Below are positions 29,644-37,939 of a DNA stretch of 64,000 nt, piece by piece. Position 1 is the stretch's first letter, and each line of letters starts with the position of its first letter. The notes below the pieces were generated by a model, which was given only the letters and a program-made list of their open reading frames with translations, was not told where the DNA came from and made no database searches. The DNA is from Catellatospora methionotrophica (GTDB lineage Bacteria > Actinomycetota > Actinomycetes > Mycobacteriales > Micromonosporaceae): contig NZ_JAAOTJ010000003.1 in the NCBI RefSeq assembly GCF_011297335.1, positions 62,001 through 126,000 on the forward strand. Reading direction: 5' to 3'. The translations under genes and the position numbers were made by a program.

Positions 29644-30452
29644 CACTTGCCCGGCAGTACCTCGTCCAGGAAGTCGATGCCCCGCTCGATGAGGCCGCCG
29701 ATGTCGTCGTACCCCTCGAAGCAGTGGTCGGCTCCGGGCACCAGCAGCAGGTCCGCCCGCACCCCGGCGGCGCGCAGCGCCTGCGTGAACGCCTCGCCCT
29801 GCCCGACCGGGACGATCTGGTCGGCGGTGCCGTGCACGGTGAGGAACGGCGGCGCCCCGGGGTGTACGCGGTCGATCGGATTACCGAACGCGACGAACTC
29901 GCGACGCCCGCTGGGCGGGCCGCCGAACAGCATCGCCGGCGGGCTCGCCGGATCGTCGAGGTCGTCGAAGGCGAGCAGGTCGACGGCCCCGTACCAGTTG
30001 ACGACGGCCTGGATCGCGGTGTCGCCGGAACCGGTCAGCCCGGCCATGGCGGCCAGGTGTCCACCGGCCGACTCCCCCAGCGCGGCGAACCGGGCCGGGT
30101 CGAGGCTGAGCTGTTCGGCCCACAGGCGCAGCCACCGCACGGCCGCCTGGACGTCGAGCAGCTGGGCCGGATACTGAGCCTCCAGGACGAGCCGGTAGTC
30201 GACGTCGGCGACCGCCCAGCCCCGGTCGAGGAAACGCTGGTGGAAGCGGTGCGGGGCGACCGGTGGGGGCAGGCCCACCCGGCTGCCCTCCAGCCAGCCG
30301 CCGCCGTGTACCCACAGCAGCACCGGGAACGGCCCGTCGCCCGGCGGCAGATGCAGGTCCAGGTGCAGCGGCCGGAAACCGGGCACCACGGCGACCGTGC
30401 AGTCGGCGTAGGTCACGGTCGGCCGCGGCTCGGGCGGCGGATATCCGGTCAC
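29643..30452 (-). CDS. Alpha/beta-hydrolase esterase (HSL/carboxylesterase type)
   Basis: A 269-residue cytosolic hydrolase. The oxyanion motif LLWVHGGGWLEG, the nucleophile elbow AALGESAGGHLAAMAG, the acid region TVHGTADQIVPV and the His in VPGADHCFEGY form the complete catalytic set of the HSL/BD-FAE group of esterases. The start is GTG at 30452 with GGAG 7 bases before. The natural substrate cannot be told from sequence. It stands alone, convergent with namZ. Confidence 0.9.
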   Translation of the reverse strand: MTGYPPPEPRPTVTYADCTVAVVPGFRPLHLDLHLPPGDGPFPVLLWVHGGGWLEGSRVGLPPPVAPHRFHQRFLDRGWAVADVDYRLVLEAQYPAQLLDVQAAVRWLRLWAEQLSLDPARFAALGESAGGHLAAMAGLTGSGDTAIQAVVNWYGAVDLLAFDDLDDPASPPAMLFGGPPSGRREFVAFGNPIDRVHPGAPPFLTVHGTADQIVPVGQGEAFTQALRAAGVRADLLLVPGADHCFEGYDDIGGLIERGIDFLDEVLPGK

Positions 30453-30478
30453 TGTCGCACTCCATCCATGATCACTAC

Positions 30479-30491
30479 TGTCGGTTCGACA
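30479..30491. promoter_or_regulatory. Short palindrome upstream of the esterase
   Basis: TGTCG-GTT-CGACA is a perfect 5+5 inverted repeat, 27 bases before the esterase start in a small intergenic gap. It may be an operator, but short palindromes like this occur by chance. Confidence 0.25.
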
Positions 30492-30671
30492 ATACTGCGG
30501 ATCCCCGACTGATCACTCGATTTGCCCGGCACCTGTGCGTATCTCGGGACGCCGTCAGCTCACCTGCCCGGAAAGCCGGGTGAACTGGAGCCCGTGCGCC
30601 CGTGACAGATGCTCGCGACGTCAGTCGCGGGGCTGTCCTTCAGGCCTCTACCCAGGCCGGATCCAGGCCAC

Positions 30672-30677
30672 TACAGT
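30672..30677 (+). promoter_or_regulatory. Candidate -10 box for a leaderless DUF1295 transcript
   Basis: TACAGT ends 8 bases before the ATG at 30686, and no Shine-Dalgarno sequence is present between them. This spacing fits a leaderless mRNA, which is common in actinobacteria. No clear -35 box was found. Confidence 0.35.
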
Positions 30678-30685
30678 GCCCGATC

Positions 30686-31513
30686 ATGGACGCTGTCATC
30701 GTCTGCCTGTGGATCTGCGCCGGGACCTGTGCCGCGACGTGGATCGCTTCCCTGATCACCGACGAGCACTCGTGGGTGGACCGGATCTGGTCGATCATCC
30801 CTGTCGTCTACGTCGGCGTCTTCGCCGCCGCGGCTGGCTTCGCCGACCTCCGGCTGAACGTCGTCGCGGCGCTGGTGCTGCTGTGGGGTGCGCGGCTGAC
30901 GTTCAACTTCGCGCGGCGCGGCGGGTACGCCCCCGGCGGTGAGGACTACCGCTGGCCGATCCTGCGCGCCCGGCTGGCACGGTGGCAGTTCCAGCTGTTC
31001 AACCTGCTGTTCATCACGGTGTACCAGAACATCATCCTGTTGCTGATCGCGCTGCCCGCGTACACGATGCTGACCCACCGCGGCGGATTCGGCCCGGTCG
31101 ACGCCGTGCTCGCGCTCGTGTTCCTGGGGCTGCTGGCCGGGGAGACCGTCGCCGACCAGCAGCAGTGGAACTTCCACCGCGACAAGCAGGCGGCGCTCGC
31201 CGAGGGCCGCGTGCCGCCGTCGCGGTTCATGCGCAGCGGGCTGTTCCGCTACTCGCGCCACCCGAACTACTTCTTCGAGCAGGCGCAGTGGTGGGTGGTA
31301 TTCGGCTTCGGAGCCGTCGCAGCCGGGTCGTCGCTGCAGTGGACGATCCTAGGACCGGTCCTGCTGACCGCGCTGTTCGTCGGCTCGACGATCTTCACGG
31401 AGTCCATCACCCTGTCCCGCTACCCCGAATACGCCCGCTACCGGGCGACGACCTCGCCGATCGTCCCCTGGCCGCCCCGCAGCGACGCACCAGCGCCCGC
31501 AGACCAAGCCTGA
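30686..31513 (+). CDS. DUF1295 steroid reductase-like membrane protein
   Basis: A 275-residue integral membrane protein with about six to seven helices (for example VVYVGVFAAAAGFADL, IILLLIALPAYTML). The C-terminal block SGLFRYSRHPNYFFEQAQWW is the signature of the DUF1295/steroid 5-alpha-reductase-like and ICMT group, where it binds the cofactor. Members reduce or methylate lipid substrates, but the substrate here is unknown. I chose the ATG at 30686 because the longer frame to the GTG at 30602 adds a polar stretch unlike the family and lacks a ribosome binding site. Confidence 0.85.
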   Translation: MDAVIVCLWICAGTCAATWIASLITDEHSWVDRIWSIIPVVYVGVFAAAAGFADLRLNVVAALVLLWGARLTFNFARRGGYAPGGEDYRWPILRARLARWQFQLFNLLFITVYQNIILLLIALPAYTMLTHRGGFGPVDAVLALVFLGLLAGETVADQQQWNFHRDKQAALAEGRVPPSRFMRSGLFRYSRHPNYFFEQAQWWVVFGFGAVAAGSSLQWTILGPVLLTALFVGSTIFTESITLSRYPEYARYRATTSPIVPWPPRSDAPAPADQA

Positions 31514-31578
31514 GCGCCCTGACACCGAGGTTGGACCACGCTGGCATCGACAACTATGCGGTCTCGTTGGAGCCCTTG

Positions 31579-32010
31579 ATGCGAGAACACCATCCGATCG
31601 ACCGTCTGATCGCCACGGTGCAGGCACCAGTGACCGCACCGGTCGCCGATGCGATGCACGCGTCGTCTCAGCGGCTGGCCAGCCACCGCCAATGGGTCCT
31701 GGGGCCGCCTGAGCTGTCCGACGAACCAGCCGGTCGCGAGGGCCGGTCGCTGGGGTTGGCGCTGTCGGTCTACACCGCCCGGCCACCCTGGGGCGGCGAC
31801 CTGGACCGCACGATCGACCGCGCCCACCTCAACGAGGCAAAGGAACTCCTCGGGGAGATCTGCCGGATCTCCGGCGAGCGTCAGGTGTCGTTCGCTGTTG
31901 ATTTCGCAGGGGAAGCGATCGGCTGGGTCGAGGAAGGTCGCATGGACGAATCGCTCGCGATCGGCCTGATCGGCGAGTGGCAACGAGTCTTGGACGGGCA
32001 GGAGCAGTAG
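31579..32010 (+). CDS. Unknown 143-residue soluble protein
   Basis: An ATG at 31579 with GGAG six bases upstream opens 143 codons of acidic soluble protein with an alternating fold (GLALSVYTARPPWGGDLDRT, QVSFAVDFAGEAIGWVEEGR, IGEWQRVLDGQEQ). I do not recognise the family. Size and acidity resemble immunity-type proteins, but no toxin gene is adjacent. It follows the DUF1295 gene by 65 bases and precedes the JAB-like gene, in a stretch of accessory genes. Confidence 0.6.
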   Translation: MREHHPIDRLIATVQAPVTAPVADAMHASSQRLASHRQWVLGPPELSDEPAGREGRSLGLALSVYTARPPWGGDLDRTIDRAHLNEAKELLGEICRISGERQVSFAVDFAGEAIGWVEEGRMDESLAIGLIGEWQRVLDGQEQ

Positions 32011-32121
32011 GTACGCTGCCGCGCATGCGTCGGATATCCGGCGCGATGTACTAACGGCGGCGGGAGCGCCCTCTCACCGGTAGCGCGATTCCATTCCGGC
32101 GCGTACCGCAGAGGAGATCCG

Positions 32122-32883
32122 ATGCAACCCGATCAACTGGCCCCCGACGGTTCAGTCACCCTCACCGACTACCTGACCGCCCTGCGCAAAGGGCCTACGC
32201 CGAAACCATCCGGCCTGATCTTCCCGGAGGACATGCTCGCGAAGTTCGACGAGTTGTACGCCTTCACCGAGACGAAGGCCCTGGAATCCGGGCATGCCCT
32301 GACCTTCGACCCAGCATCGGGCACGTTCGTCCACGGTGCCACCATCACCGGCAACCGCAACTCGATCAACCCGACGCTGATGGCCGGGATCGACGACCCG
32401 AACTGCTTCGGCTTCGTACACGCCCACCCGTCGGCGTCCATCGGATACCAGGGTGGGTACTGCCCTCACTCGGTCGAGGACCTGCTGACGTTCGAGTCCT
32501 ACAGGGACAGGCCGTACTTCTTCATGATCGTGGTGTCTGGTCCCGTGGTCTACACCATGGTGTACATCAAAGGCGCCTCCGTCTGGTCAGACGACGTGAA
32601 GAATCACCTATACCACCGGCTGCAGGAATACCAGGCAAAGGGACAGGAATTGCTCTACCCGGCTGCGGGTGGCCAGCAGGCATACGGCGATCTCGGCGTG
32701 AGCATCGAGGAGACCGAGGAGGCCGGGGAGGCCCTTCGGCAGCGGCTCATCGACAAGACACCGAACTTCGGCCAGTCGGTGGAGAAGATCTCCTACGACG
32801 AATGCACCGCGTTCAGCACTGCATACAATTATTTGTTCGCCATTCAGCGTCGTCCTCAACAGAGCGTCTGCCAGCTCCTGTGA
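32122..32883 (+). CDS. JAB/MPN-like metallopeptidase-fold protein
   Basis: A 253-residue soluble protein with RBS GAGGAGATCCG before the ATG. The central block FGFVHAHPSASIGYQGGYCP followed by HSVEDLLTF resembles the JAMM zinc motif (H-x-H-P ... S-x-x-D), with about seven more residues than usual between the His pair and the Ser/Asp pair. An upstream Glu candidate is in LYAFTETKALESG. JAB proteins are Zn peptidases that cut isopeptide or C-terminal bonds. With the altered spacing, activity is uncertain. The C-terminal 90 residues (GVSIEETEEAGEALRQRLID) are helical and unassigned. Confidence 0.6.
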   Translation: MQPDQLAPDGSVTLTDYLTALRKGPTPKPSGLIFPEDMLAKFDELYAFTETKALESGHALTFDPASGTFVHGATITGNRNSINPTLMAGIDDPNCFGFVHAHPSASIGYQGGYCPHSVEDLLTFESYRDRPYFFMIVVSGPVVYTMVYIKGASVWSDDVKNHLYHRLQEYQAKGQELLYPAAGGQQAYGDLGVSIEETEEAGEALRQRLIDKTPNFGQSVEKISYDECTAFSTAYNYLFAIQRRPQQSVCQLL

Positions 32884-33114
32884 CGGACGTCCGCCCGGTC
32901 GCTGCGGCCACGCCGCGAACTGTGGACTGCCCGCGGCACCGGCCAGCGTCGGCGAACCTGCGACCGGCAGTCGGACGACCTGGTAAACGTGTTGTCGCCG
33001 GACTGCGCTGCGGACGATGATGGCGGCGAGGACCCGCCACTCGTCTGCCGGTCTCCGACCGGTGACGGGCGGTCTGCTCCGAGCGAGCTGACCCCACCAG
33101 CAACGGAACCCGCC

Positions 33115-33786
33115 ATGGAACTCGCCAGACGCCGTGAACTCGCCCGCCGGGCGCTGGACGGCTACGACAGCGGCCCGGACGCCACCAACCGGGCGCTCGC
33201 CGGTGCCCAGGCGAGGATCGCCGATGCTGCGGGGCTGATCCTGGTCGAGGGGGTCAGCGACCAGATCGCCGTGGAGACCGCCGCGGCGGGCCGTGGCCGT
33301 GATCTGGTCGCCGAGCGTGTCGTCGTCGTGCCGATCGGCGGGGCGCACGCCATCGGCCGTTTCCTGACCGAGCTCGGCCCGCTGGCGACCCGGCTGCGCC
33401 TGGGCGGGCTGTGCGACGTACGCGAGGAGGAGATCTTCCGGCGGGCACTGACCGCCGCGGGCCTCGGCTCGCCGGGCACGCGCGCCGACATGGCGCGCCT
33501 GGGTTTCCACGTCTGCGTCGACGACCTCGAGCAGGAGTTGCTGCGCGCGGTGGGCGTCACCGGGGTCGAGGCCCTGTTCGCCTCGCAGGGTGATCTGGGA
33601 TCGTTCCGCACGTTGCAGGGCCAGCCGGCCTGGCGCGGCCAGGATCCCGAGCGGCAGCTGTGGCGGTTCCTGCGCGCGGGCTCGCACCGCAACCTGCGCT
33701 ACGCCCGGCTGCTCACCGAAGCGGCGCTGTCCACCGACGCTCTGCCCGCTCCGCTTGCCGCGCTGCTCGACGGAACCGCCGACTAG
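33115..33786 (+). CDS. TOPRIM-domain protein of the OLD-like nuclease group
   Basis: A 223-residue protein. [18 protein letters not shown] carries the TOPRIM glutamate, [16 protein letters not shown] the second strand, and [18 protein letters not shown] the Asp motif. These match the stand-alone TOPRIM proteins of actinobacteria related to the C-terminal domain of OLD nucleases. The ABC-type ATPase half of OLD proteins is absent, so it is either a single-domain nuclease or acts with an unlinked partner. The ATG at 33115 starts right where similarity begins. Its TAG stop lies inside the CTAG that borders the IS element. Confidence 0.75.
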   Translation: MELARRRELARRALDGYDSGPDATNRALAGAQARIADAAGLILVEGVSDQIAVETAAAGRGRDLVAERVVVVPIGGAHAIGRFLTELGPLATRLRLGGLCDVREEEIFRRALTAAGLGSPGTRADMARLGFHVCVDDLEQELLRAVGVTGVEALFASQGDLGSFRTLQGQPAWRGQDPERQLWRFLRAGSHRNLRYARLLTEAALSTDALPAPLAALLDGTAD

Positions 33787-34283
33787 GTCGTGTATCGAAG
33801 TGCGTGTAGCCACTCGTTGATCGCCGTGATGTGGATCGTGGCGAGGTACCGGACGGCGAGCTTGTCGTAGCAGGTGGCCATGGCGCGGTGGCGTTTGAGC
33901 CGGTTGATGCCGCACTCGACAGCGTGACGCTGCCGGTAGGCGACCGGGTCGAACATCGGTGGTGGCCGGCCACCGGCCTGGCCGCGTCGACGGCGGTGGC
34001 CGGCCCGGTTTGCCCGGGTCGGGAAGGTGGCATTGATCCCGCGTCGACGCAACAGGTCGCGGTTGGCACGGCTGCTGTATGCCTTGTGCCAGGATCCGTA
34101 GCAGTCAGGTACGTCGCGCCACGGCGCACCTACCCGGACACGCCACCGGATACCGTCGATGAGCTGCCGTTTCGTCCATGCCGACGGCCGACCCACCCGC
34201 GCGCCTGCCGGTAGCAACGGCTCCAGGACCGCCCACTGCGCGTCGGTGAGATCGTGCCGCCTCGTCACCGTTAAGGTAGCCAC
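33783..34283 (-). pseudogene. Internally deleted IS5-family transposase
   Basis: The protein starts like an IS5-type transposase ([18 protein letters not shown], then [20 protein letters not shown]) and ends like one ([20 protein letters not shown], then [20 protein letters not shown]), but the middle is missing. [14 protein letters not shown] joins the N-terminal domain directly to the segment that normally follows the second catalytic Asp. The frame is kept, yet two of the three DDE residues are lost, so it cannot transpose by itself. The frame is open to a GTG at 34340; the GTG at 34283 is nearer the conserved start. The stop codon uses the CTAG flank. Confidence 0.85.
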
Positions 34284-34381
34284 GAGGTCTCCGGTATACA
34301 GGTTCTGCTTGGTCGCTGAGCCCTTTACCGGAGACCTCACTCCTTATCGATCATCGACACCTAACGACTTCGACACATGCG
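33787..34381 (-). mobile_element. Deleted IS5-type element flanked by CTAG
   Basis: About 595 bases bounded by CTAG at 33783-33786 and 34382-34385. Imperfect inverted ends: GTGTATCGAAGT on the left against GTGTCGAAGT within GCGCATGTGTCGAAGTC on the right, about 12 of 17 positions matching. CTAG fits the YTAR target and 4-base duplication known for the IS5 group; TA or CTA duplications cannot be excluded because CTAGGT is shared at both ends. With its ends kept and the transposase core deleted, it is MITE-like. Confidence 0.7.
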
Positions 34382-34879
34382 CTAGGTGCGCGCAGTGGGT
34401 GTCAACAGCGGACCCTGAGCGCTGCGCAGTTTGCGTACCGCCACGCCGATCAGCCAGCTCGCCGGGAAGTAGCCGATCTGGCGGGAGTCGTAACTCGCCG
34501 TGGCGTTGTCGCCGACCAGCACCATCATCCCTGGTGGCACGACCGTTTCCGGGCGGTCGGCGAGTGCGGGTACCGACGCGCGCGGCACGGGGTCTCCGGG
34601 CAGTGCCAACACCCGTTTGAGCATGAGGCGGCGAGGATCGGCGTCGCCTACCGTGTCACGGGCTGGTGGTGCGGTGTTCACGCGTGGGCGGCGGACCACC
34701 ACCACCTGTCCGATACGCAGGTGGGCCGTCCCGAATCTCCTGACCACCAGCACGAGGTCGCCCTCCCTGTATGCCGGCAGCATCGACCGCCCCGTTACCG
34801 CTGCCGCCACCAGGAACCGGTTCGCGAGAATCAGCACCATCACGGCGACCAGTACCATCGCACCTATCAGCACCCACAT
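34382..34879 (-). CDS. S26 signal peptidase of the Cys-rich peptide cluster
   Basis: A 165-residue type I signal peptidase. One N-terminal helix (MWVLIGAMVLVAVMVLILAN), the catalytic Ser in VTGRSMLPAYREGD (Ser32), the general-base Lys in LMLKRVLALPGD (Lys88) and the GDNATASYDSRQIG box are present, so it should be active. It lies 11 bases after the ABC exporter and is the last gene of the cluster. A dedicated peptidase here suggests it removes the leader of the 12-Cys peptide, possibly after ASA. The stop codon lies in the CTAG target of the IS element. Confidence 0.88.
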   Translation of the reverse strand: MWVLIGAMVLVAVMVLILANRFLVAAAVTGRSMLPAYREGDLVLVVRRFGTAHLRIGQVVVVRRPRVNTAPPARDTVGDADPRRLMLKRVLALPGDPVPRASVPALADRPETVVPPGMMVLVGDNATASYDSRQIGYFPASWLIGVAVRKLRSAQGPLLTPTART

Positions 34880-34890
34880 GGTCTTCTGCC

Positions 34891-36723
34891 TCAGTCCAGC
34901 CCAGACGTGGCGGGCACGTCGACAAGATAACCCTGCGCCTGGCGCATGAACAGGCGAGCGTATGAACCGCCACCTTCTATGAGTGCGTCGTGGTTGCCCT
35001 GTTCCACCACACGGCCCCCCTCGATCACAGCGATCGAGTCGGCGTCACGGATGGTGTTCAGCCGGTGGGAGATCAGTACGCTGGTGCGGCCCGTGCGAAG
35101 CGTGTGCAGCCGGCGATGGATCTGGTACTCGGCCTCTGCGTCCAGCCCCGACGAGGGCTCGTCCAGGATGAGCAGGTCCAGGTTCTGCCGCAGGAACCCT
35201 CGGGCGAGCGCGATCCGCTGCCACTGGCCGCCGGACAGCGACACCCCGGCGGTGTTCGGGTCGTCGTCGGGGAACGTGCGGCTCAGCAACGTCTCGTAGC
35301 CCTTTGGCAGGTTGTCGACAACCTCGTGTATGTCGGCGCTGGTCGCCGCAGCGATGATGCTGCGCCGGTCGGACAACTGTGCCAGGTCGCCGAGCCCGAT
35401 GTTCTCGGCGGCCGACAGGTCATATGTCATGAAGTCCTGGAAGACAGCGCCGATCCGCAACCGTAGCTCCTCTACGGGAAAGTCACGAATGTCCACGCCG
35501 TCCCATCGGATGCTGCCGCGGACCGGATCGTAGAACCGGCAGAGCAGCTTGATCAAGGTGCTCTTGCCGGCACCGTTGAGCCCGACGAGCCCGAGCGCCT
35601 TGCCTGCCGGAATGTGCAGGTTGACCCCGTTGAGAACCCATGGATGCTCGGCGGAGTACCGGAACCAGACGTCACAGAACTCGATGCCGTGACGGAGCGG
35701 CTCCACGGCCGTGGTCCGGGCCGGGGCCGAGAGATCCGGTGGTGCGGCGACCACAGTCCGATAATGATCGAAAAGGGCAAGCGCCTGGTGCAGTGCGCCG
35801 ATACGGTCGATGGCTCCCGACAGGCCGCCGACCACGCCCCCGGAGGCGGCGACGACGATCGCTATGTCGCCGACGCTGAGTCGGCCGGCGCCGGCCGACA
35901 GCACCGCCCAGACGATGGTGGCACCCGCGACCAGGGCGCCCAGCACGGCCATCGTGCCGTGCGAGCTCAGTTCGCGGCGGTCCATCTGCCGCTGCTCGCG
36001 ATGGATGGCCATGAGCTCGCGCAGCATCCGCAGGATGAAGAAGTCCGCGAGGCCGAAAAGGCGGATCTCCTTGGCGGCGTCCATCCGGGTGAGCAGGCCC
36101 TCGTAGAACATCTCCCGACGTTCCACCCGGCTCAGGCGCCAGATCATCGCCGTGCGCCGCCGTGACAGGTCCAGTTGGAGCAGGATGGTCGGCACGGCGG
36201 CGATGAGTGCGAGCAACATCAACCATGGGTTGAGCACGATCAGCGCGGTCAGGAACCCGAAGGTGGTGACCAGCCCCTGCCCGATAGCCAGCAGCGCGGT
36301 GAAGATCGTCGAAGGGCCGCCCCGGCCGGCCTGGGTGGCCATCCGGAGCTGGTCGTAGAAGACCGGGTCTTCGAGCCGGGCGAGGCCGCTCAGGCGCTTG
36401 ACCGACCTCGCGAGCGCTTCCTGGGCGACCAGCACGATGGCCCGTCCCATCTGCGCGGCCGCGTACTGCATCAGGTAGGGAATCATCGCGGCCAGCAGCC
36501 CGGCAACGGCCATCGCCACCGCGAGGCCGAGCAGCCGCCGCAGGTCCCTGTCGCCTGCCGCGATCCCGTCTATCACCAGTTTGCTCAACCACGCGAGCCC
36601 GATCGGCAGCACGCCTGCCAGTAGGGCCGAGAGCACCTGGACGGCCGCGCTGCCGCTGGCGGCACGCCATACCAGCAGCAGCGCTTGTCGCATCCCCCCG
36701 GGGGTGCGCGTCGTCGTGTCCAT
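34891..36723 (-). CDS. ABC exporter (membrane plus ATPase domains)
   Basis: A 610-residue half-transporter. Residues about 20-320 hold six helices and 340-600 the ATPase: Walker A VGLNGAGKSTLIKLL, signature GVSLSGGQWQRIALARGFL, Walker B LDLLILDEPSSGLDAEAE and the switch His in SVLISHRLNTIRDAD. No C39 peptidase domain is present, so leader removal must come from another protein, consistent with the S26 peptidase next door. The ATG at 36723 is 8 bases after the thioredoxin gene; the open frame further upstream is antisense-like and rejected. It most likely exports the Cys-rich peptide. Confidence 0.92.
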   Translation of the reverse strand: MDTTTRTPGGMRQALLLVWRAASGSAAVQVLSALLAGVLPIGLAWLSKLVIDGIAAGDRDLRRLLGLAVAMAVAGLLAAMIPYLMQYAAAQMGRAIVLVAQEALARSVKRLSGLARLEDPVFYDQLRMATQAGRGGPSTIFTALLAIGQGLVTTFGFLTALIVLNPWLMLLALIAAVPTILLQLDLSRRRTAMIWRLSRVERREMFYEGLLTRMDAAKEIRLFGLADFFILRMLRELMAIHREQRQMDRRELSSHGTMAVLGALVAGATIVWAVLSAGAGRLSVGDIAIVVAASGGVVGGLSGAIDRIGALHQALALFDHYRTVVAAPPDLSAPARTTAVEPLRHGIEFCDVWFRYSAEHPWVLNGVNLHIPAGKALGLVGLNGAGKSTLIKLLCRFYDPVRGSIRWDGVDIRDFPVEELRLRIGAVFQDFMTYDLSAAENIGLGDLAQLSDRRSIIAAATSADIHEVVDNLPKGYETLLSRTFPDDDPNTAGVSLSGGQWQRIALARGFLRQNLDLLILDEPSSGLDAEAEYQIHRRLHTLRTGRTSVLISHRLNTIRDADSIAVIEGGRVVEQGNHDALIEGGGSYARLFMRQAQGYLVDVPATSGLD

Positions 36724-36731
36724 GCCCAGCG

Positions 36732-37283
36732 TCAGAACGCCGCGAGCGCCGTCAGCCGTTCGACGCGGTAGCTGGAGTCCAGCACCACGCCGTGCTCGTC
36801 GACCAGCCCTACCGCGGGGAAGGCGTCGACCTGGAATGCTTTCGCGAGCGGCCCGTTGCCGGACTCCACGACGACCTTGGCCGCGTCGACCATCGGCCGG
36901 GCGAACTCGGTGGCCAGGTCGGCGTCCCCGACGACCACGGCGATCACCCGTGCCTTGCCGCCCGGCATTGCCTCGGCGAACTTCACGAACTCCGGGGCCT
37001 GCTCTTTGCACGGTTCGCAGGTCGGTGAGAAGAAACCGACGAGCGTCGGACCTTCGAGCAGGTCCAGTGCGACGGCGTCGCCATCGAGCGTGACGGCCGA
37101 GAATCCCCCCACCGTCGACCCCTTGGGCGCCATCATCTCGGCGGCGGCGTCGGAGTGGCTGCCACCCCTGTCGGCCAGAAGCTCGGAGTGAGTACGCAGA
37201 CGCTTGATTACGCCGAGGGTCAGGACGAGATCCACGGTGCAGATCACGCCGACGAAGACGACAGCGGCGATGAGATATGGCAT
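36732..37283 (-). CDS. TlpA-like membrane-anchored thioredoxin
   Basis: A 183-residue protein. The N-terminal helix (PYLIAAVVFVGVICTVDLVL) anchors a thioredoxin-fold domain whose active site is VGFFSPTCEPCKEQAPEF (C-x-x-C), followed by the cis-Pro region VDAFPAVGLVDEHG. TlpA-type proteins act outside the membrane in thiol-disulfide exchange. With the MauE-like gene upstream it would form a redox pair that sets or edits the disulfides of the 12-Cys peptide. Start ATG at 37283 has TAGGAGGAACACAT before it, a strong ribosome binding site. Confidence 0.9.
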   Translation of the reverse strand: MPYLIAAVVFVGVICTVDLVLTLGVIKRLRTHSELLADRGGSHSDAAAEMMAPKGSTVGGFSAVTLDGDAVALDLLEGPTLVGFFSPTCEPCKEQAPEFVKFAEAMPGGKARVIAVVVGDADLATEFARPMVDAAKVVVESGNGPLAKAFQVDAFPAVGLVDEHGVVLDSSYRVERLTALAAF

Positions 37284-37294
37284 ATGTGTTCCTC

Positions 37295-37861
37295 CTAGGA
37301 TGAGTGATCGGCACGGCGGCGCGTGGTGCCCGTTTGCTCGGACGCGAAGAGCGCCGCGATGTCGTCCAGGTGGATGAGCACGACCGCGGCCATTGCGCCG
37401 CAGCACACGGCCAGGCCTGCGCCAGCCGGGTTGAGGGCTGCTCGCGTGCCGATGGCCGCGGTGAGTAGGCCGGTGAGCGCAATCACGGTGAGCAGCAGGT
37501 TGCGTACTACGTGTATGCGGCTCATCCGGGAGACGCCGCTGCCGAAGCAGCGGCAGCTCGGTGCGAGACCGCGCCGGAGCGCTCGTACGATGGCGACTAC
37601 GAAGACCAGGAGCACGCCTGCGGCGATGAGCAGTCCCCAGCGAAATGTCGCGGAGAGCACGGTCAGGCCGACGATGGCCGCCTCGGCAAGCACGGTGGCC
37701 GCGGCCAGCAGGCGGGCCGCGGCTGCGGTGGGCTGCCCGAACCCGTACAGGGAGTCGGTGAATTCGGAGAACGCCGCGCGGGTGCGCACCTTGCCGACCA
37801 CGGAAACGGTGAACACCACGATGATTGCGCAGCGTGCACCGACCGTCCAGAGTTCCCCCAT
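37295..37861 (-). CDS. MauE/DoxX-like redox membrane protein
   Basis: A 188-residue protein with four to five helices. The start MGELWTVGARCAIIVVFTVS and the central RRGLAPSCRCFGSG motif are typical of MauE, the membrane protein that passes electrons to periplasmic thioredoxins during disulfide formation in methylamine dehydrogenase. A second pair of Cys (GLAVCCGAM) lies in a later helix. Start ATG at 37861 has GGAAGGGTTCGTGAC before it. It lies 78 bases after the Cys-rich precursor gene, beyond a hairpin, and 11 bases before the TlpA-like gene. Confidence 0.85.
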   Translation of the reverse strand: MGELWTVGARCAIIVVFTVSVVGKVRTRAAFSEFTDSLYGFGQPTAAAARLLAAATVLAEAAIVGLTVLSATFRWGLLIAAGVLLVFVVAIVRALRRGLAPSCRCFGSGVSRMSRIHVVRNLLLTVIALTGLLTAAIGTRAALNPAGAGLAVCCGAMAAVVLIHLDDIAALFASEQTGTTRRRADHSS

Positions 37862-37902
37862 GTCACGAACCCTTCCAAACCGTATGCGCGAATGGATGGT
37901 GA

Positions 37903-37932
37903 CGGCTCCGCGACCGACCGGTCACGGAGCCG
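37903..37932 (-). other. Hairpin between precursor peptide and redox/export genes
   Basis: A 13-base stem with one mismatch (CGGCTCCGCGACC against GGTCACGGAGCCG) and a 4-base loop lies 8 bases after the precursor stop. No T-tract follows. Such a hairpin often acts as a partial terminator or 3' stabiliser so that precursor mRNA exceeds the downstream enzymes. Confidence 0.55.
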
Positions 37933-37939
37933 TGACCGG

